A stretch of 64,000 nt of DNA from Prorocentrum cordatum (GCA_963575745.1 CAUYUJ010000647.1:393501-457500), one strand, 5' to 3'; positions 9,640 through 19,614 are shown, counted from the stretch's first letter. The notes: a model not told the origin generated them from the letters alone. Numbers and translations are program-made.

Positions 9640-10686
9640 GGCTTCCGGGTCCATCAAAATTAGAATGGGGGCCCGCGGAAGGGGTCGGGACGTCCGGGGC
9701 CGCGCAAAGAAACAATTTACATCGTCGGATGTTTGCTGGATGTTCCTCCAGTGGATTCGGTGAATTCTTTTCAGTTTTCGGGCAGTGTTCGATCGTTTTG
9801 AAGGTCTTCGGGGCCAGTGTGCTTTCCATCAGCTGCGCCTCGCCGAGGGCCTTCCAGGGGTGCCCGAATCGTGACGAACGGCCGTTGTCGGCCCGAGTTG
9901 TGGCTGGAAAAGCAGACCTCCAATTCAAACCAGAACTCCAGCGTATTGACGATTCGCCGTTTTCGGCCCCTGGGGCCCCTCGCCGTGACCCAGGGCCTGC
10001 CGAAACCAGCTTAGGATGCAACGCCAGCCCTGGGTAAAAGGGGATACCTCCTTCCCCCAGCGCTGGCTTTTTATCTGTATCAGATCGGCTTCGGCTTGCG
10101 GTTCACTGGTTTCGCTGGTTTTGTCTTGAGGTTAATTGGCCCGCGTGCTGCCGGCTTCTGGCAACGCGGAAGTGTTCGTGGGCCAGCTCGAGCTGCAAGC
10201 CCATGACTTTTGGGGTGGCACTTCAGGGGGCTCCAGACAGATCAAGACGTCGGATCTCCTGGAGGAGCGCGCAAGCAATTGATCGGCTTAGTCCTTGTCA
10301 CGCTCGCCCTGGGCCCAGAGAACGGCGGAAGCGCCTTCTTATCTTAGCTCTGCTGGGAGGGCGTCTCTCTTTGGTGTTCGATCGTGGCCATGTTGTAAAG
10401 ACGCAGCCTTCCAGCTTCCTTCAAATCTGGGCATCGCACAATAATTCGCAACAGTTGTTTGTTGCTTTTTGTTTTTGGGTGGTTTCGGCCTTCGGAGGCC
10501 GTGTCCTCGCCACTGGACCGTCAAACACGACTCAGAATGAGACGCCAGCCACTGGGAGAAGGTCCAGATCCCCAGGGAGCCCGCGTCGCGAGACGAAGCA
10601 TGCCTCGCCGGAGGAGTAGGATGGCCGACGGGCATCCGTGTTCGAGTGCGTCACGTCTCCGCCGATCGTGGGCTCCCCCCCGGCAG
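9640..10686. other. No gene seen
   Basis: Moderate-GC sequence lacking arrays. It ends in an acceptor-like CGGCAG at 10681-10686 and is probably the intron or 5' region of the glycosyltransferase gene that begins at 10687. A weakly similar segment (GCGCCTCGCCGAGAG core) is found near 31065. Confidence 0.4.
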
Positions 10687-10826
10687 GATGGACGTGCTGC
10701 TGCTCGCTGTTGGCTCGCGTGGCGACGTGCAGGTCTTCATCTCCACGGCCCGGGCGCTCAGCAGCGCGGGCCACCGCTGCCGCTTGGCCACCCACGCCCA
10801 GTTCGAGCAGCTCGTGCTGGCTGCGG
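10687..10826 (+). CDS. Glycosyltransferase (GT28/UGT-like), first coding exon
   Basis: From ATG at 10688 the frame reads MDVLLLAVGSRGDVQVFIST and then GHRCRLATHAQFEQLVLAAG. This is the N-terminal donor-site strand/loop of GT28-type (sterol or macrolide) glycosyltransferases, whose family pattern is a hydrophobic strand, G(S/T)RGDVQP, then GH.V.LATH..F...V. The exon follows an AG acceptor (10681-10686). I end it at 10826 with a GC donor (GCGCGA), because joining to 12667 restores the expected AAGVEFYPL reading. The family transfers a sugar from a nucleotide sugar to a lipid or natural-product acceptor. The rest of the enzyme must lie in further exons. Confidence 0.65.
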
Positions 10827-10883
10827 GCGCGACCCTGGGACGGGCTCTTGTAACTTGTAAGTCTAAGAATTACCCCAGTGCGA

Positions 10884-11552
10884 CCCTATCTAGAAGTTGG
10901 AGCCCCTAGGAAAGCAGCATTAGTTGCTATGCTATGCTATGCTATGCCATGCTATGCTGCGCTACGCTATGATATGCTATGCTATGCTGCGCTATGCTAT
11001 GCTATGCTATGCTATGTTATGCTATGCTATGATAAGCTATGCGATGTCATGCTGCGCTGTGCTATGCTAAGCTATGCTATGCTATGCTATGTTAAGCTGC
11101 TCTATGCTATGCTATGCTATGCTATGCGATGCTATGTTATGCTATGCTATGCTGCGCTGAGCTATGCTGTGCTGTGCTGTGTTGCGCTATGCTATGCTGT
11201 GCTATGATATGCTGAGCTATGCTATGCTATGCTGGGCTATGCTATGATATGCTGTGCTGCGCTATGCTATGCTACGCTATGATATGCTATGCTATGCTGT
11301 GCTCTGCTATGCTAAAGCTCAGCGAAGCTAAGATGAAGGTAAGCTAGCTAATATAAACCTGAGCTAAGATGAACCTAAGCTAAGCTAAGATGAAATAAGC
11401 TAAGCTAAGATGAGATAAGCAACGCTAAGCTAAGGGGACGTAACTGGGGGAACCGCGGGGCGGATACTGGGGGAACCGCCCGAGGCGCGTTCCACTGCCC
11501 GGCCCTTTAAGCACACCGAGTAAGAACCCTTCTAGGCAGAGCCTAGGTAGGG
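10884..11552 (-). mobile_element. Satellite-carrying TIR module, right copy (inverted)
   Basis: Inverted counterpart of 2860-3566. One end has diverged (CCCTATCTAGA, 10884-10894); the other is intact (CCTAGGTAGGG, 11542-11552). Flanks match the left copy: CCCAGTGCGACCCTA..CTAG near 10875-10895, and the AAGAACCCTTCTAGGCAGAG and GGGCGGTTCCCCC boxes at the other end. It lies in the intron after the glycosyltransferase exon, 58 bp past the inferred donor. Confidence 0.65.
10925..11310. repeat. GCTAT/GCTATGCTAT satellite
   Basis: Five-base GCTAT array with GCTGC and GATAT variants, grading into AAGCTAAGCT sequence up to about 11433. It occupies the position of the TTAGC satellite in the left module. 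Confidence 0.95.
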
Positions 11553-11554
11553 AA

Positions 11555-11742
11555 CAATCAATTGCATAAACACCCAGTAAGCCCGCAAAGTAAGGAGCGA
11601 CTCTCCAGGGTTACCCTGGCGTCCGTCCCCTTCGGCCCATTCTTGGCCGCTTTGGCTGGCCGCGCCCCGCTCGCAAAGTGTCGACATGGCCTTCCAAGGC
11701 CCTTGCGTCCTGATCGTGCGTCCTTATTCTGCGGGTTGACTG
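11555..11742. other. No gene seen
   Basis: Short spacer between the TIR module and the next foldback. It probably lies inside the glycosyltransferase intron. Confidence 0.4.
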
Positions 11743-11876
11743 AACTTTTGGAGCTTCGCGCGGATTTCTCGGATCGGCGTTGGGCGCCCTCCTGGCGGCG
11801 CCCGCGCTCTGCGCACTAGGGAGGGGGTCCAGCGCCGATCCACTAAATCAGCGCGGACTTCCGAAAGTCTATGTTT
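11743..11876. mobile_element. Foldback MITE-like repeat, copy 3
   Basis: Left arm AACTTTTGGAGCTTCGCGCG...GGATCGGCG, right arm TCCAGCGCCGATCC...GCGCGGACTTCCGAAAG. The pairing is nearly continuous apart from a small central loop. Confidence 0.7.
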
Positions 11877-12275
11877 GTGTACTTTGTTGCCTCTCGATGC
11901 TAGGAGGAGTGCGGGGGAGCAAGGAGGGACCCTGAGATCCACGCGTCGCTCCTATTTATTTTTGCGCATCAGGCGGGTGTGCCCTTTTTTGGGACCCGGG
12001 ACCCTCAGGGATCGAACCCGCTGGAGAAGTGCCGCAGAAAGATTGGGTCCAGGGCTCCGGGCGCGGTTTTGGGGACATCTTTTTTTCGCGACGTCGGATC
12101 TCAGGGGGGGAGGGGCAGGAGGAGTAAGGAGGTTCCCTTCGGTTGGGGGCCGCTTTCTCATGGAAGCCTGCGTGGCCGAGCCGGGGAGAGGAGGAAGTAG
12201 GCAGGAGGAGGAGGGAGGGCGGTCGGGCTCAGCCTCGGGGGGGCAACCCCAGGCTGTCTTCGAAGACGGCGTAAA

Positions 12276-12412
12276 CATAAACTTTCGGAGTTCCGCACGG
12301 ATTTCTGGGATCTGCGCTGGGCACCCGTGGCGCCCTCTGGCGCCGCCCCTGGCGCGCTGCGCGTGGATCGAAGAAGTCCGCGCGGACCTCCGAAAGCTTC
12401 TGGTTGTGCCGC
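12276..12412. mobile_element. Foldback MITE-like repeat, copy 4
   Basis: Begins ATAAACTTTCGGAGTTCCGC and ends with GTCCGCGCGGACCTCCGAAAG, given as two arms of an imperfect hairpin whose centre is CTGGCGCC-rich. Its left flank GGCGTAAACATAAAC resembles the sequence at the left edge of copy 1. Confidence 0.7.
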
Positions 12413-12666
12413 TTTTTGTTCACATGTCTGGCAGTTCGACTGGTCGCGCAGCAGTCGTGAGCCAGTCGCAGTGGAGAGGAGGGAGGGCGGAGCCCAGACG
12501 TTTGGTGTGCCGATTTTGTCGGTGCGTAGGCCCCTGGACCTCTCGACCCTTTCCCCAGGGCAGTGATTTCATCCCGAGTCGCTTCATTGACGGCCCCGAG
12601 GCCCGAAATAGGCCTCCAGTGCGCTCCCTCTCTCTCTCTCTCTCTTCCCCCCCCCCCCGATGGCAG

Positions 12667-12712
12667 GTGTGGAGTTTTACCCCCTGGCCACGACGGACCC
12701 CGTGCACTGGCA
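12667..12712 (+). CDS. Glycosyltransferase, second exon (end uncertain)
   Basis: After acceptor GATGGCAG the frame continues the GT28 pattern as VEFYPLATTDPVHWQ; family members have G(V/L)EF.PL..DP at this point after the LATH..F segment. Joining the last G of the 10826 exon to GTGTGGAG gives Ala-Ala-Gly-Val-Glu-Phe in frame. The 3' end may be the GC donor at CAG|GCCCGC (12713) or a site further right before 12757. Its separation from the first exon by 1.8 kb of satellite module and foldbacks shows how repeats fill introns here. Confidence 0.55.
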
Positions 12713-12834
12713 GGCCCGCTCCGTCCTCGTCCCCCCTCCACGGGAGCGGAGAAAGAATGAGGCGGCAAGGGTGGAGAGATGTGGGTTCATACGTGGATGG
12801 GGGGGTGAGGTGCGTACATGGGGGTGAGGTCTCC

Positions 12835-12979
12835 TCCTTCTTCTCCTCCCCTTCCTCCTCCTCCTCCTCCCCCTCCTCCTCCTCCTCCTCCTCCTCCTCC
12901 TCCTCCTCCTCCTCCTCCTCCCCTTCCTCCTCCTCCTCCTCCTCCTCCTCCTCCTCCTCCTCCTCCTCCTCCTCCTCCT
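12835..12979. repeat. (TCC)n array
   Basis: Pyrimidine array with a few CCC/TTCC interruptions. It probably lies in the intron following the second glycosyltransferase exon. Confidence 0.95.
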
Positions 12980-12987
12980 GGCTCAAG
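12979..12987 (+). other. Possible spliced-leader relic (short)
   Basis: TGGCTCAAG, the last nine bases of the known dinoflagellate spliced leader, follows directly on the TCC array. Nine bases alone could be chance; the longer match at 13160 makes it worth noting. Confidence 0.25.
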
Positions 12988-13159
12988 CTATGTGAGCGAC
13001 GAAGGTAAACGGGTTCGTCTTCACCGGCATTGTCGCGTAAGCTTCCCGCGTAAGGTCGCGCGAAGGCGCCCTCGCTTCCAGCGCAGCGCGTTCGCTGGCG
13101 GCCCGCGTAAGCCGCCGGGTAAGGTCGCCACGCCATCTCGCGCAAGACCCGTGTTCGAT

Positions 13160-13180
13160 CGTCGCTCATGTTGGCTCAAG
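13160..13180 (+). other. Probable relic of the dinoflagellate spliced leader
   Basis: The bases CGTCGCTCATG + TTGGCTCAAG match the 3' 20 bases of the conserved leader (known to end CATTTTGGCTCAAG) with two substitutions and one inserted base. Such relics mark mRNAs that were trans-spliced, reverse-transcribed and reinserted. I cannot recognise the downstream sequence (13181-13510) as a known gene. Confidence 0.4.
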
Positions 13181-13532
13181 GCTTAAGTGGCCACCCCGCG
13201 CAGCCGAGCTGCAAGTAGACGGATGTCGGTGGTTCCGAGCGCACCCCCCCAGAACGAGGGGCGGCGCGCAGCAGTCGCACGAGGCGTGAAGAGGACCGAC
13301 ACGCGTTCATTCGTTCAACAACGCTGGAGACGGCACTCCGGCAATTCATGGAGAAGACGCCCATCCGGCGTCTGAAGAAGAATCAACGTGTCCCCCTGGT
13401 TCCAGGTTTCGTTGAAGAAAATCACGGATCTGGGCTGGACCCTGGGTGTGTTCTCGGGGACCATTTTCGCATCTGGACTACGATTCAAGAAAACGCTTAG
13501 AGTGACGTCGATTTCCATAGCTTAGAACCTTC

Positions 13533-14081
13533 TTGACTCTAAACAAGGGCGTATTGATAACGTATTTGAGACAGTCTAGAGCAGCCGCGATGAGAACCCT
13601 TACAGCCCAGAAAGAGTTTGACCTCGTCCGCACCCTCGCCTCCAACAGCGTTGTTCGCGTCAAACGGATAGAGATTATCCAGTTCTGGGCCCAGTTGCTA
13701 GATCTCGCTGCGCTCGATACGAAGCTCAGGGGGAAGAGGAGAGGGTCAATGAGAAGATGGGCGATCATGCAACGAGGGTCAATGATGATGAATCAGACAA
13801 AGTTGTGGGCCAGATTGAGTGAGTCGTTTCTCGGCAGACGCGCCTCGCGGAAGCGACGGGCGGGCACAACAACAGCATCATTCGGACCACCGCCATTCGT
13901 TCGTCCGCTGGCCGGCCCCCGTGCCTCCCCACTCCGGTCTCCTCATGATGGTCATGATGGCCCCAAGAGAGCACCAGGACAGCCCCAAAGCAACACCAAA
14001 GACGATGATGACGACGACGCCGTCGACGACGCCGACGCCGACGCTGATGCCGACGCCGACGCCGACGACGCCGACGACGCG

Positions 14082-14112
<31 letters not shown>

Positions 14113-14262
14113 CCGACGCGGACGCCGCCGACGCCGACGACGCCGACGCCGACGACGCCGACGCCGACGCCAACGCCGAAGCGGACGCCGCCGCCGACGC
14201 CGCCGCCGACGACGACGCCGACGACGACGACGCCGACGACGACGACGCCGACGACGACGGAG
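13533..14262 (+). CDS. Doubtful ORF ending in an Asp-Ala repeat
   Basis: An open frame of 368 codons runs from 13533 to 14639. Its first part (to about 13830) has mixed composition and no recognisable domain, and the opposite strand is also open there. From 14004 it is a (GACGCC)-type hexamer array giving alternating Asp and Ala, and after 14262 it is Pro/Arg-rich. The start codon is not ATG. I regard it as a possible exon at best. Confidence 0.2.
14004..14262. repeat. (GACGCC)n hexanucleotide array
   Basis: GAC and GCC codons alternate irregularly. The array starts from a short (GAT)/(GAC) tract at about 14003-14020. Confidence 0.9.
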
Positions 14263-14519
14263 AGCCCTCGCCGCCTCCTCGCCCCGCTTCTCGGGGCCCT
14301 CGCTCCTCCCTGGCGCAAGACAGCTGGGGCGTGCGTGCCGCCTGTTCGAGGCCTGCGGCCTTCATGGGCACGGGCGGGCCCCCCCCCCAGCGGAGCGGGC
14401 GCGACTCCCGCGCTCGTTTGTTCGCTGGCTCTTTCTCCTCCTCCTCCTGCTCCTCTTTTTCCGGGGCGCTCCAAACAGGGCCTGGCCTTCGAGGATCGAA
14501 GGAGTTGCCATCTCATCTT

Positions 14520-14640
14520 CGGCGGCCGGACGGGCGGCGGAAGCTCGGCGGAAGTAAAACGAGGCCGCCTCCGCTGGCGGAAGCCGGCGGACGGCTGCCG
14601 GACGGCGGCAGAAGTAAAAGATGTGCCCCCAAGAGATGAC
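14520..14640. repeat. GGCGGAAGTAAA dispersed repeat, copy A
   Basis: Shares CGGAAGTAAAACGAGGC plus multiple CCGGCGGA/GCCGGACGG boxes with a second copy at about 18130-18240. Confidence 0.5.
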
Positions 14641-14816
14641 AACATTTTTGGGTTCAGGGTTTCCGGAGTCGGCCGGACTATGTTGAGCACGCCGCACGCG
14701 AGCCTCTCGCCCGAACGAGAATCCAATAAGCATGAGTCGAACTTCCTCTTCGGGCCGATATCTTGAATCTCGCCATCCTGCTTCCGCACGGGAAGGAAAC
14801 TCGGCACAGCCCTAGT

Positions 14817-15177
14817 TTCTTTGATCTCCACGCGGGTTTCTAGAATCGGCGCTGTTCACCCCTCTCTGGAGCGCGGTACGCGCCTGGGCCGGCAGGGTTT
14901 TCTGTTTGTCGCGTTCAAGATCGACATGTGTTGTTTCGTTTTTTGCTCCGTTTTCTCGTTTTGGATTCTACTTCGCGATATGTTCGGTTTGCTTCGGTTC
15001 GTTTCAGCTTTGCACTGCAGTCCTTTTTGGTTGTTGCCGTTTTTGGTCAACAAGAGAACAGATTCCATCAGTTCTGGGTGACCGAAAACTCAAACAGTTG
15101 AAAGCGGGGGGGACACGCGCCCAGCGTCTGCAACATCAACTAAGCGGGGGGTGGGGAGGAATGGCGCCGGGACCCCC
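14817..15177. other. Partial foldback arm, then lower-GC spacer
   Basis: At 14817-14895 lies one arm of the foldback family (TTGATCTCCACGCGGGTTTC...ATCGGCGCTG). From 14905 to 15080 the sequence is unusually T-rich, with TTCGTTTT-type words, and resembles 16280-16480. No gene seen. Confidence 0.4.
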
Positions 15178-15310
15178 CTGGGGGGCACGAAGATAGCCGC
15201 GCTTCTCGCGTCGCGGCTGGGGCCGCCGAGCTGGCCTTCTGCGGCGGGCGGCGCGAGGGCGCGAAGATCACCGCGCGTCGCGCGTCGCGCATCGCGGGGC
15301 GCGATGCGCG
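15178..15310. repeat. GCGAAGATAGCCGCGC dispersed repeat, copy A
   Basis: Two internal units of GCGAAGAT(A/C)(G/A)CCGCGCGTCGCGCG-type sequence. The same arrangement recurs in the same orientation at about 48690-48810. Confidence 0.55.
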
Positions 15311-16109
15311 CAGCTGAGGGGCCTCGGCGCGGGAGGGGGGAGGAACAGGCAGGCGGGAGGGTGCGGACGCGGCGGGGGCGGGGCTGAGCAGAGGGGGCGG
15401 GAGGTTGCAGGAGGGGGGGCGAGCGCAGCGCCCCCCCTGCCGCCAGGGGGGAAGGGCGGGCCGACGGGGAGGGAGGGGGAGAGCTGGAACGGCGGGGTGT
15501 CGCGGGTGGGGGGATGGTCAAACTGGGTGCATTCGTGCCATATCTGACATCCTATCCCCTCCTCCCATCCCCTCCCATGGCGCGGATCTTGTCTCTATCC
15601 GCGGACGCGTGTCATAGCCGGTCTGGAACTTCGGCAAACAGATTCCATCGTGTTATGCGCATTCGGCGAAGGGGAGCTACGTACATAAGAGGACGAGGTG
15701 GCGCATGAGTACGAGGATGAGCAGGAGGAAAAAGAGGATGTGGAAGGAGGACGAGGACGAACAGCAGCAGCAGGAACTAGAGTGGAAGGAGCGGGAGGAG
15801 CAGGAGGACCAGGGGAACGCCGCGGAGGGGAAATGAGGGGGGCGACAACAATGAACGAGGATTCGGATCCAGAGCGAGCGCGCCATTCTGAACGACGGGA
15901 GCGAAGCGCCGATCCGAAAATGAGATCCACGCTACAGAGGGAACACCATGTGGAAGCACCGAACACAATCGGATTGTGAACACAACAGTTGGAAAAGCCA
16001 CCGTTGCCCACCAGACGGAGTCAGGGGAGAGAGGGGGACAGCATCCATGATGTGTAACTGTCAAGCGAGGGGGGGTGGGCGGCCGAAGCCACCCCTGCCA
16101 CCCCGCCAG
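15311..16109. other. No gene seen
   Basis: Holds G-rich sequence (15330-15490), a CCCATCCCCTCC patch near 15555-15580, a purine-rich tract 15700-15840 and a partial foldback arm around 15885-15945 (AGCGCCGATCC). It ends in an acceptor-like GCCAG at 16105-16109. Confidence 0.4.
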
Positions 16110-16170
16110 CCCGAGCAGCTCATGCAGCACATGGAGGCCAATCCGGGCCTGGGGCCGGAGATGCTGCTTA
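16110..16170 (+). CDS. Putative mini-exon
   Basis: After CCCCGCCAG the frame reads PEQLMQHMEANPGLGPEMLL, protein-like with GC3-biased codons. A similar pattern (EDLVKMLLHTPEMAP) occurs in the exon-like island at 19549. It could be the third exon of the glycosyltransferase, where the family has a helix after the DP motif, but that is inference. The 3' limit is uncertain. Confidence 0.35.
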
Positions 16171-16499
16171 GGCCGCAGGACCCCGCCGGCCAGGGTGGAG
16201 GCGAGGCCTCCCGGACCCCGAGCGCCCCGAGAAGGCAGAAAGCGTGGTGGAACAGGAACGCATGCTTGATCTGTTTGTCTTGTTCTGCGTTCTAAGCGTG
16301 TCTTGCTTCCGTTTCAAACGATTGCGTAAAACATTGGGATCGGATTGGTCAGGCGAAGCGTTTTGTTTTGAATTGGTTTCGTTTTTCGATTCATGCCGCA
16401 CGCTTTGTTTTATGTTGTTTTGCGCGCGCCTGTTCGTTGCATCGTGTTGGTTTTCGCTTTGTTTCGTAGGGGAATCCTTGGATTTGGCCCTGCTTGGCC

Positions 16500-17775
16500 T
16501 ATGAATTTTGGCATGGCCTTCTCTGGGCCGAAAGAAACGCCATGTCAAAATCTGCGGGTTTGGCTTTGACGAATCTACGGGGTTTTCACACGGTCACCTT
16601 TGGGCTGAAGGGAGTGCCATGTCAAACATTCTGCTGAAGCCACGGAATTTTGACAAAGGCTCCTTTGGACTGGAGGGAACGCCATGTCAAACATCCTTGG
16701 GGTTGGCTCTGAAGAGCCCACGGCATTTTGACATGTCCGCCTTTGGGCTGAAGGGAACGCCATGGCAACACATGGTTGGGTTTGGCTTGCAGGGCCTACA
16801 GAAAATTGATCTGTGTCCTTTTGGGCTCGGGGGGGGGAGGATGGGGAGGTCAAACATTCTTGGGTTTGGCTTTGCCGATCCCATGGGTTTTTGACATGAT
16901 CCCCTTTGGGCTGAAGGGAGTGTCATGTCACAAATCCTTGGGTTTGGTCCTGCAACACCCACGGCATTTTGACATGGCCTGCTTTGAGCTGAAGGGGACG
17001 TCTGGTCTCCGTTTTGCAGAACCCAGCGGGTTTTGGCATAGCCTCCATTGGGCTGAAGGGCAGGCCATGTCGCAATTCCTTGGGTTTGGCTTTGCAGAAT
17101 CTGTGGGATTTTGACATGAACTCGCTTGGGCTGAAGGGAACGCCATGTCAAACATCCGTGGGTTGGGTCCTGCAGAACCCACGGGATGTTGGAATGGCAC
17201 CTGTTGGGCTGAAGGTAAGGCCATATCAAAATCTTTGGGTTTGGCTGTGCAGAGCCAACGGAACCATGTGATGACCTCCACCGGGCTGAAGGGGATGCCA
17301 TGTCAAGCATCTTTGGGTTTGGCTTTGCCGAAACCACGGGATTTTGACGTGTCTTCCGCTGGACAGATGGGAGCGCCATGTCAAAAATCTGTGGGGCTGG
17401 CTCTGCAGAGCCCACGGGGTTTTGATAGGCCCCCCTTGGGTTAAAGGGAGCGCCGCGTCAAAATGCTTGGGTTTGGCTCTGCAGAACCCACGGATTTTTG
17501 GCATGACCTCCTTTGGACTGACGGGACCGCCATGCCAACAACTCCTGGGGCTTGGCTTTGCAGAGCCCACGGAATTTTGACATGGCCTTCTTTGGGCTTC
17601 TGGTGTTGGCTTGCAGAACCGACGGCATTTTGACATGGCCTCCTGTGAGCTGAAGGGAGCGCCACGTCAAAATGCTTGGGTTTGGCTTTACAGAACCCAC
17701 GGAATTTTGACATGGCCTCCTTTCGGATGATGGGAATGCCATGGCACACGTGAAGGGGCTTGGCTCAGCAGAACC
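16500..17775. repeat. Minisatellite, about 78-bp units, about 17 copies
   Basis: Diverged units contain TTTGGGCTGAAGGGAACGCC, ATGTCAAA, TTGGGTTTGGCT, GCAGA.CCCACGG and TTTTGACATGG in fixed order. Unit starts (GGGCTGAAGGG box) fall near 16602, 16668, 16744, 16906, 16986, 17050, 17128, 17208, 17284, 17438, 17515, 17647 and 17724. Spacing varies from 66 to 82 bp, so reading frames are not conserved between units. Confidence 0.85.
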
Positions 17776-18110
17776 CAAAGACTGTGCATATGCTGTGTAC
17801 AGGCCGGTGATAGGCTTCTAGTGGGCCTATGTAGACACTGGCGTCCCGCGAAAGGCTTATGCACAGCCTGCGCATAAGTCCACCACAGGCCTGTGCACAG
17901 GCTGTGCGCACGCCTGTGGTAGGCCTCTGGAGGGCCTACGGAGGGGCCGGCGCTCCGAGATAATCCTATGCACAGCCTTCACGCAGACCTTCCATTGGCT
18001 TGTGCATGGGCCATGCGCAGGCCTCGGGTGCTCTCCTCTGGAGGGCCTCTGAAGTTGGCCAGCGCCCCGCGACAGGCCGATGTACAGCCTGCGCATACAT
18101 CGGCCCAATG
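17776..18110. repeat. Degenerate tandem GCCTGTGCACAGGC repeat
   Basis: Units of about 100-140 bp rich in small palindromes such as AGGCCTGTGCACAGGCTGTG and GAGGGCCT. A related, more diverged stretch lies at 18880-19080 (AGGCCTAT/AGCCTA boxes). Confidence 0.55.
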
Positions 18111-18129
18111 AAAGTTCCTGGAATTTTCA

Positions 18130-18240
18130 TCACGACGCTGGCCGGCGGAAGTCGACGGAAGTAAAACGAGGCGGAAGACGGGGGAAGGCCGCCGGAAGGC
18201 TTGCCAATGTCAGCGGAAGTAAACGACGCCCCTTCCGAAC
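18130..18240. repeat. GGCGGAAGTAAA dispersed repeat, copy B
   Basis: Contains ACGGAAGTAAAACGAGGCGG and a second GCGGAAGTAAACGAC box. It is the partner of 14520-14640. Confidence 0.5.
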
Positions 18241-19548
18241 CCCCTACCCCCGTAGAAGCCTAGCAATGTTGTCTTCCTCCGTGGGCCGGGCGGGATCCCG
18301 CCTGGCTTATTCCGCTTTGATATTATAAGTTTAGTTCAGGACGATCAAAATCCCATCAATTAAACATGGGGTAGACCAAAATCCTGGGCCGTTCACGGAT
18401 CCCACCATGCTGGGATCGGCTCGAAGTAAGATGGGGCTCATAAGTTGCAGTATTATTGCCGTGTTGGGGTCGTCTTGAGGTCATCTTGAGATCATATCCC
18501 GGTCATGTTTGGATCACGCAACCATCGCGTGGTCATTATGAGGCCACCCTGGGTGCGCTTGGATCCATCTTGTTGCCATCGAGCCATCTCGGCGTCACGC
18601 GTTGCTCATGTGTTTCGTCATCTGCGAGTCGGCCTGAGACGGTCCAGAATCCATGGCGGGATCGCTTTGGGGTGGCATCATCCTGGGTCCTCTGGACGTT
18701 ATCGTCCGTGGCCGGAGGCATTCCTGGAAGCATGTTGTGGCCATGGGACGTCTTGGGATCGCGTGCGTGCGAACGCTGAGCACGCGCGCGCGACTTTTCA
18801 TCTTGCCGACGGGTTTACATACATATTATTCCTCTTGCGAGTTTCCAAGGAAACTTTTGTTGGAGCCAAGTAGGCGTACCACATGCCTGTGCATAGGCTG
18901 TCCGCAGGTCTATGATAGGCTGGTGCGCAGCCTGTCGATAGGCCCATTACAGGCCTATACGTAGCCTACCAATAGCCTCATTGTAAGCCAATCGATCCAA
19001 GGCAGGCGGGCTCATGCGCCTTAGACCCTGTCGTAGCCTAGACATAGGCCTATTATAGGTCTATGCGCATGCTCTGCGAATCGGATAAGGGTGCGGAGCA
19101 TCGGACTTCTAAGCATTGGGTGTCAGTCGGGCCAAATTTTGCCAGGCAGTGTGTCAGATTGTTGACCCAGACTGCAGTCTTCCCAGCATGCACGTCGATA
19201 TGGCATACACGTCGTGACGTTTCCAGGACAACACGTCAAACGAAAGCCGCGTCTGTCGGATCGCACACCACATACACATCGCCCAAGTATGCCAGAGTCT
19301 CCGTTCCAGATGGTCTCCTGCTGTGGGTGTCACATCAGGCTGGGCGGAGGGCGAGACAGAAAAGTGCCGGCATGAGTGCGCTCCCTTGTTCTCCCCCCCG
19401 ATCTCCTTGTGGTATGAAGTGGTTTCGGCCAATTTTCGAAGGAGGGAGGTTGAGGAGAGGGAAGGCCCTCCCCTCTCCTCATCCAGACCCCCGCCGTCCC
19501 GGGTAGCGCTGGTCTTCGGCGCCCCGACCGCGCTTCCCCCCCCGCAGA
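18241..19548. other. No gene seen; repeat fragments
   Basis: 18455-18760 has loosely repeated TCATCTTGAGATCAT/GTCTTG words. 18880-19080 belongs to the GCCTGT..AGGC palindromic family. The remainder has no supported ORF. It ends in a C run and GCAG acceptor at 19545-19548. Confidence 0.4.
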
Positions 19549-19607
19549 GGACCTGGTGAAGATGCTCCTGCACACGCCGGAGATGGCGCCGCAGCCCCAA
19601 GGGTGGC
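19549..19607 (+). CDS. Putative mini-exon
   Basis: The island runs from acceptor CCCCCCCGCAG to donor GTGGGA. The frame after two bases reads DLVKMLLHTPEMAPQPQGWQ. Strong splice context, clean codon bias and immediate transition to a purine array on the right support a small exon. It resembles the 16110 island (..LMQHMEANPGLGP..), so the two may be consecutive or paralogous exons. Confidence 0.4.
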
Positions 19608-19614
19608 AGGTGGG

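Noticed and set aside
16500-17775. Tandem repeat considered as a CRISPR array or coding repeat protein
   Set aside because: Units are contiguous without unique spacers, unit length is irregular and not a multiple of three, and the setting is eukaryotic.
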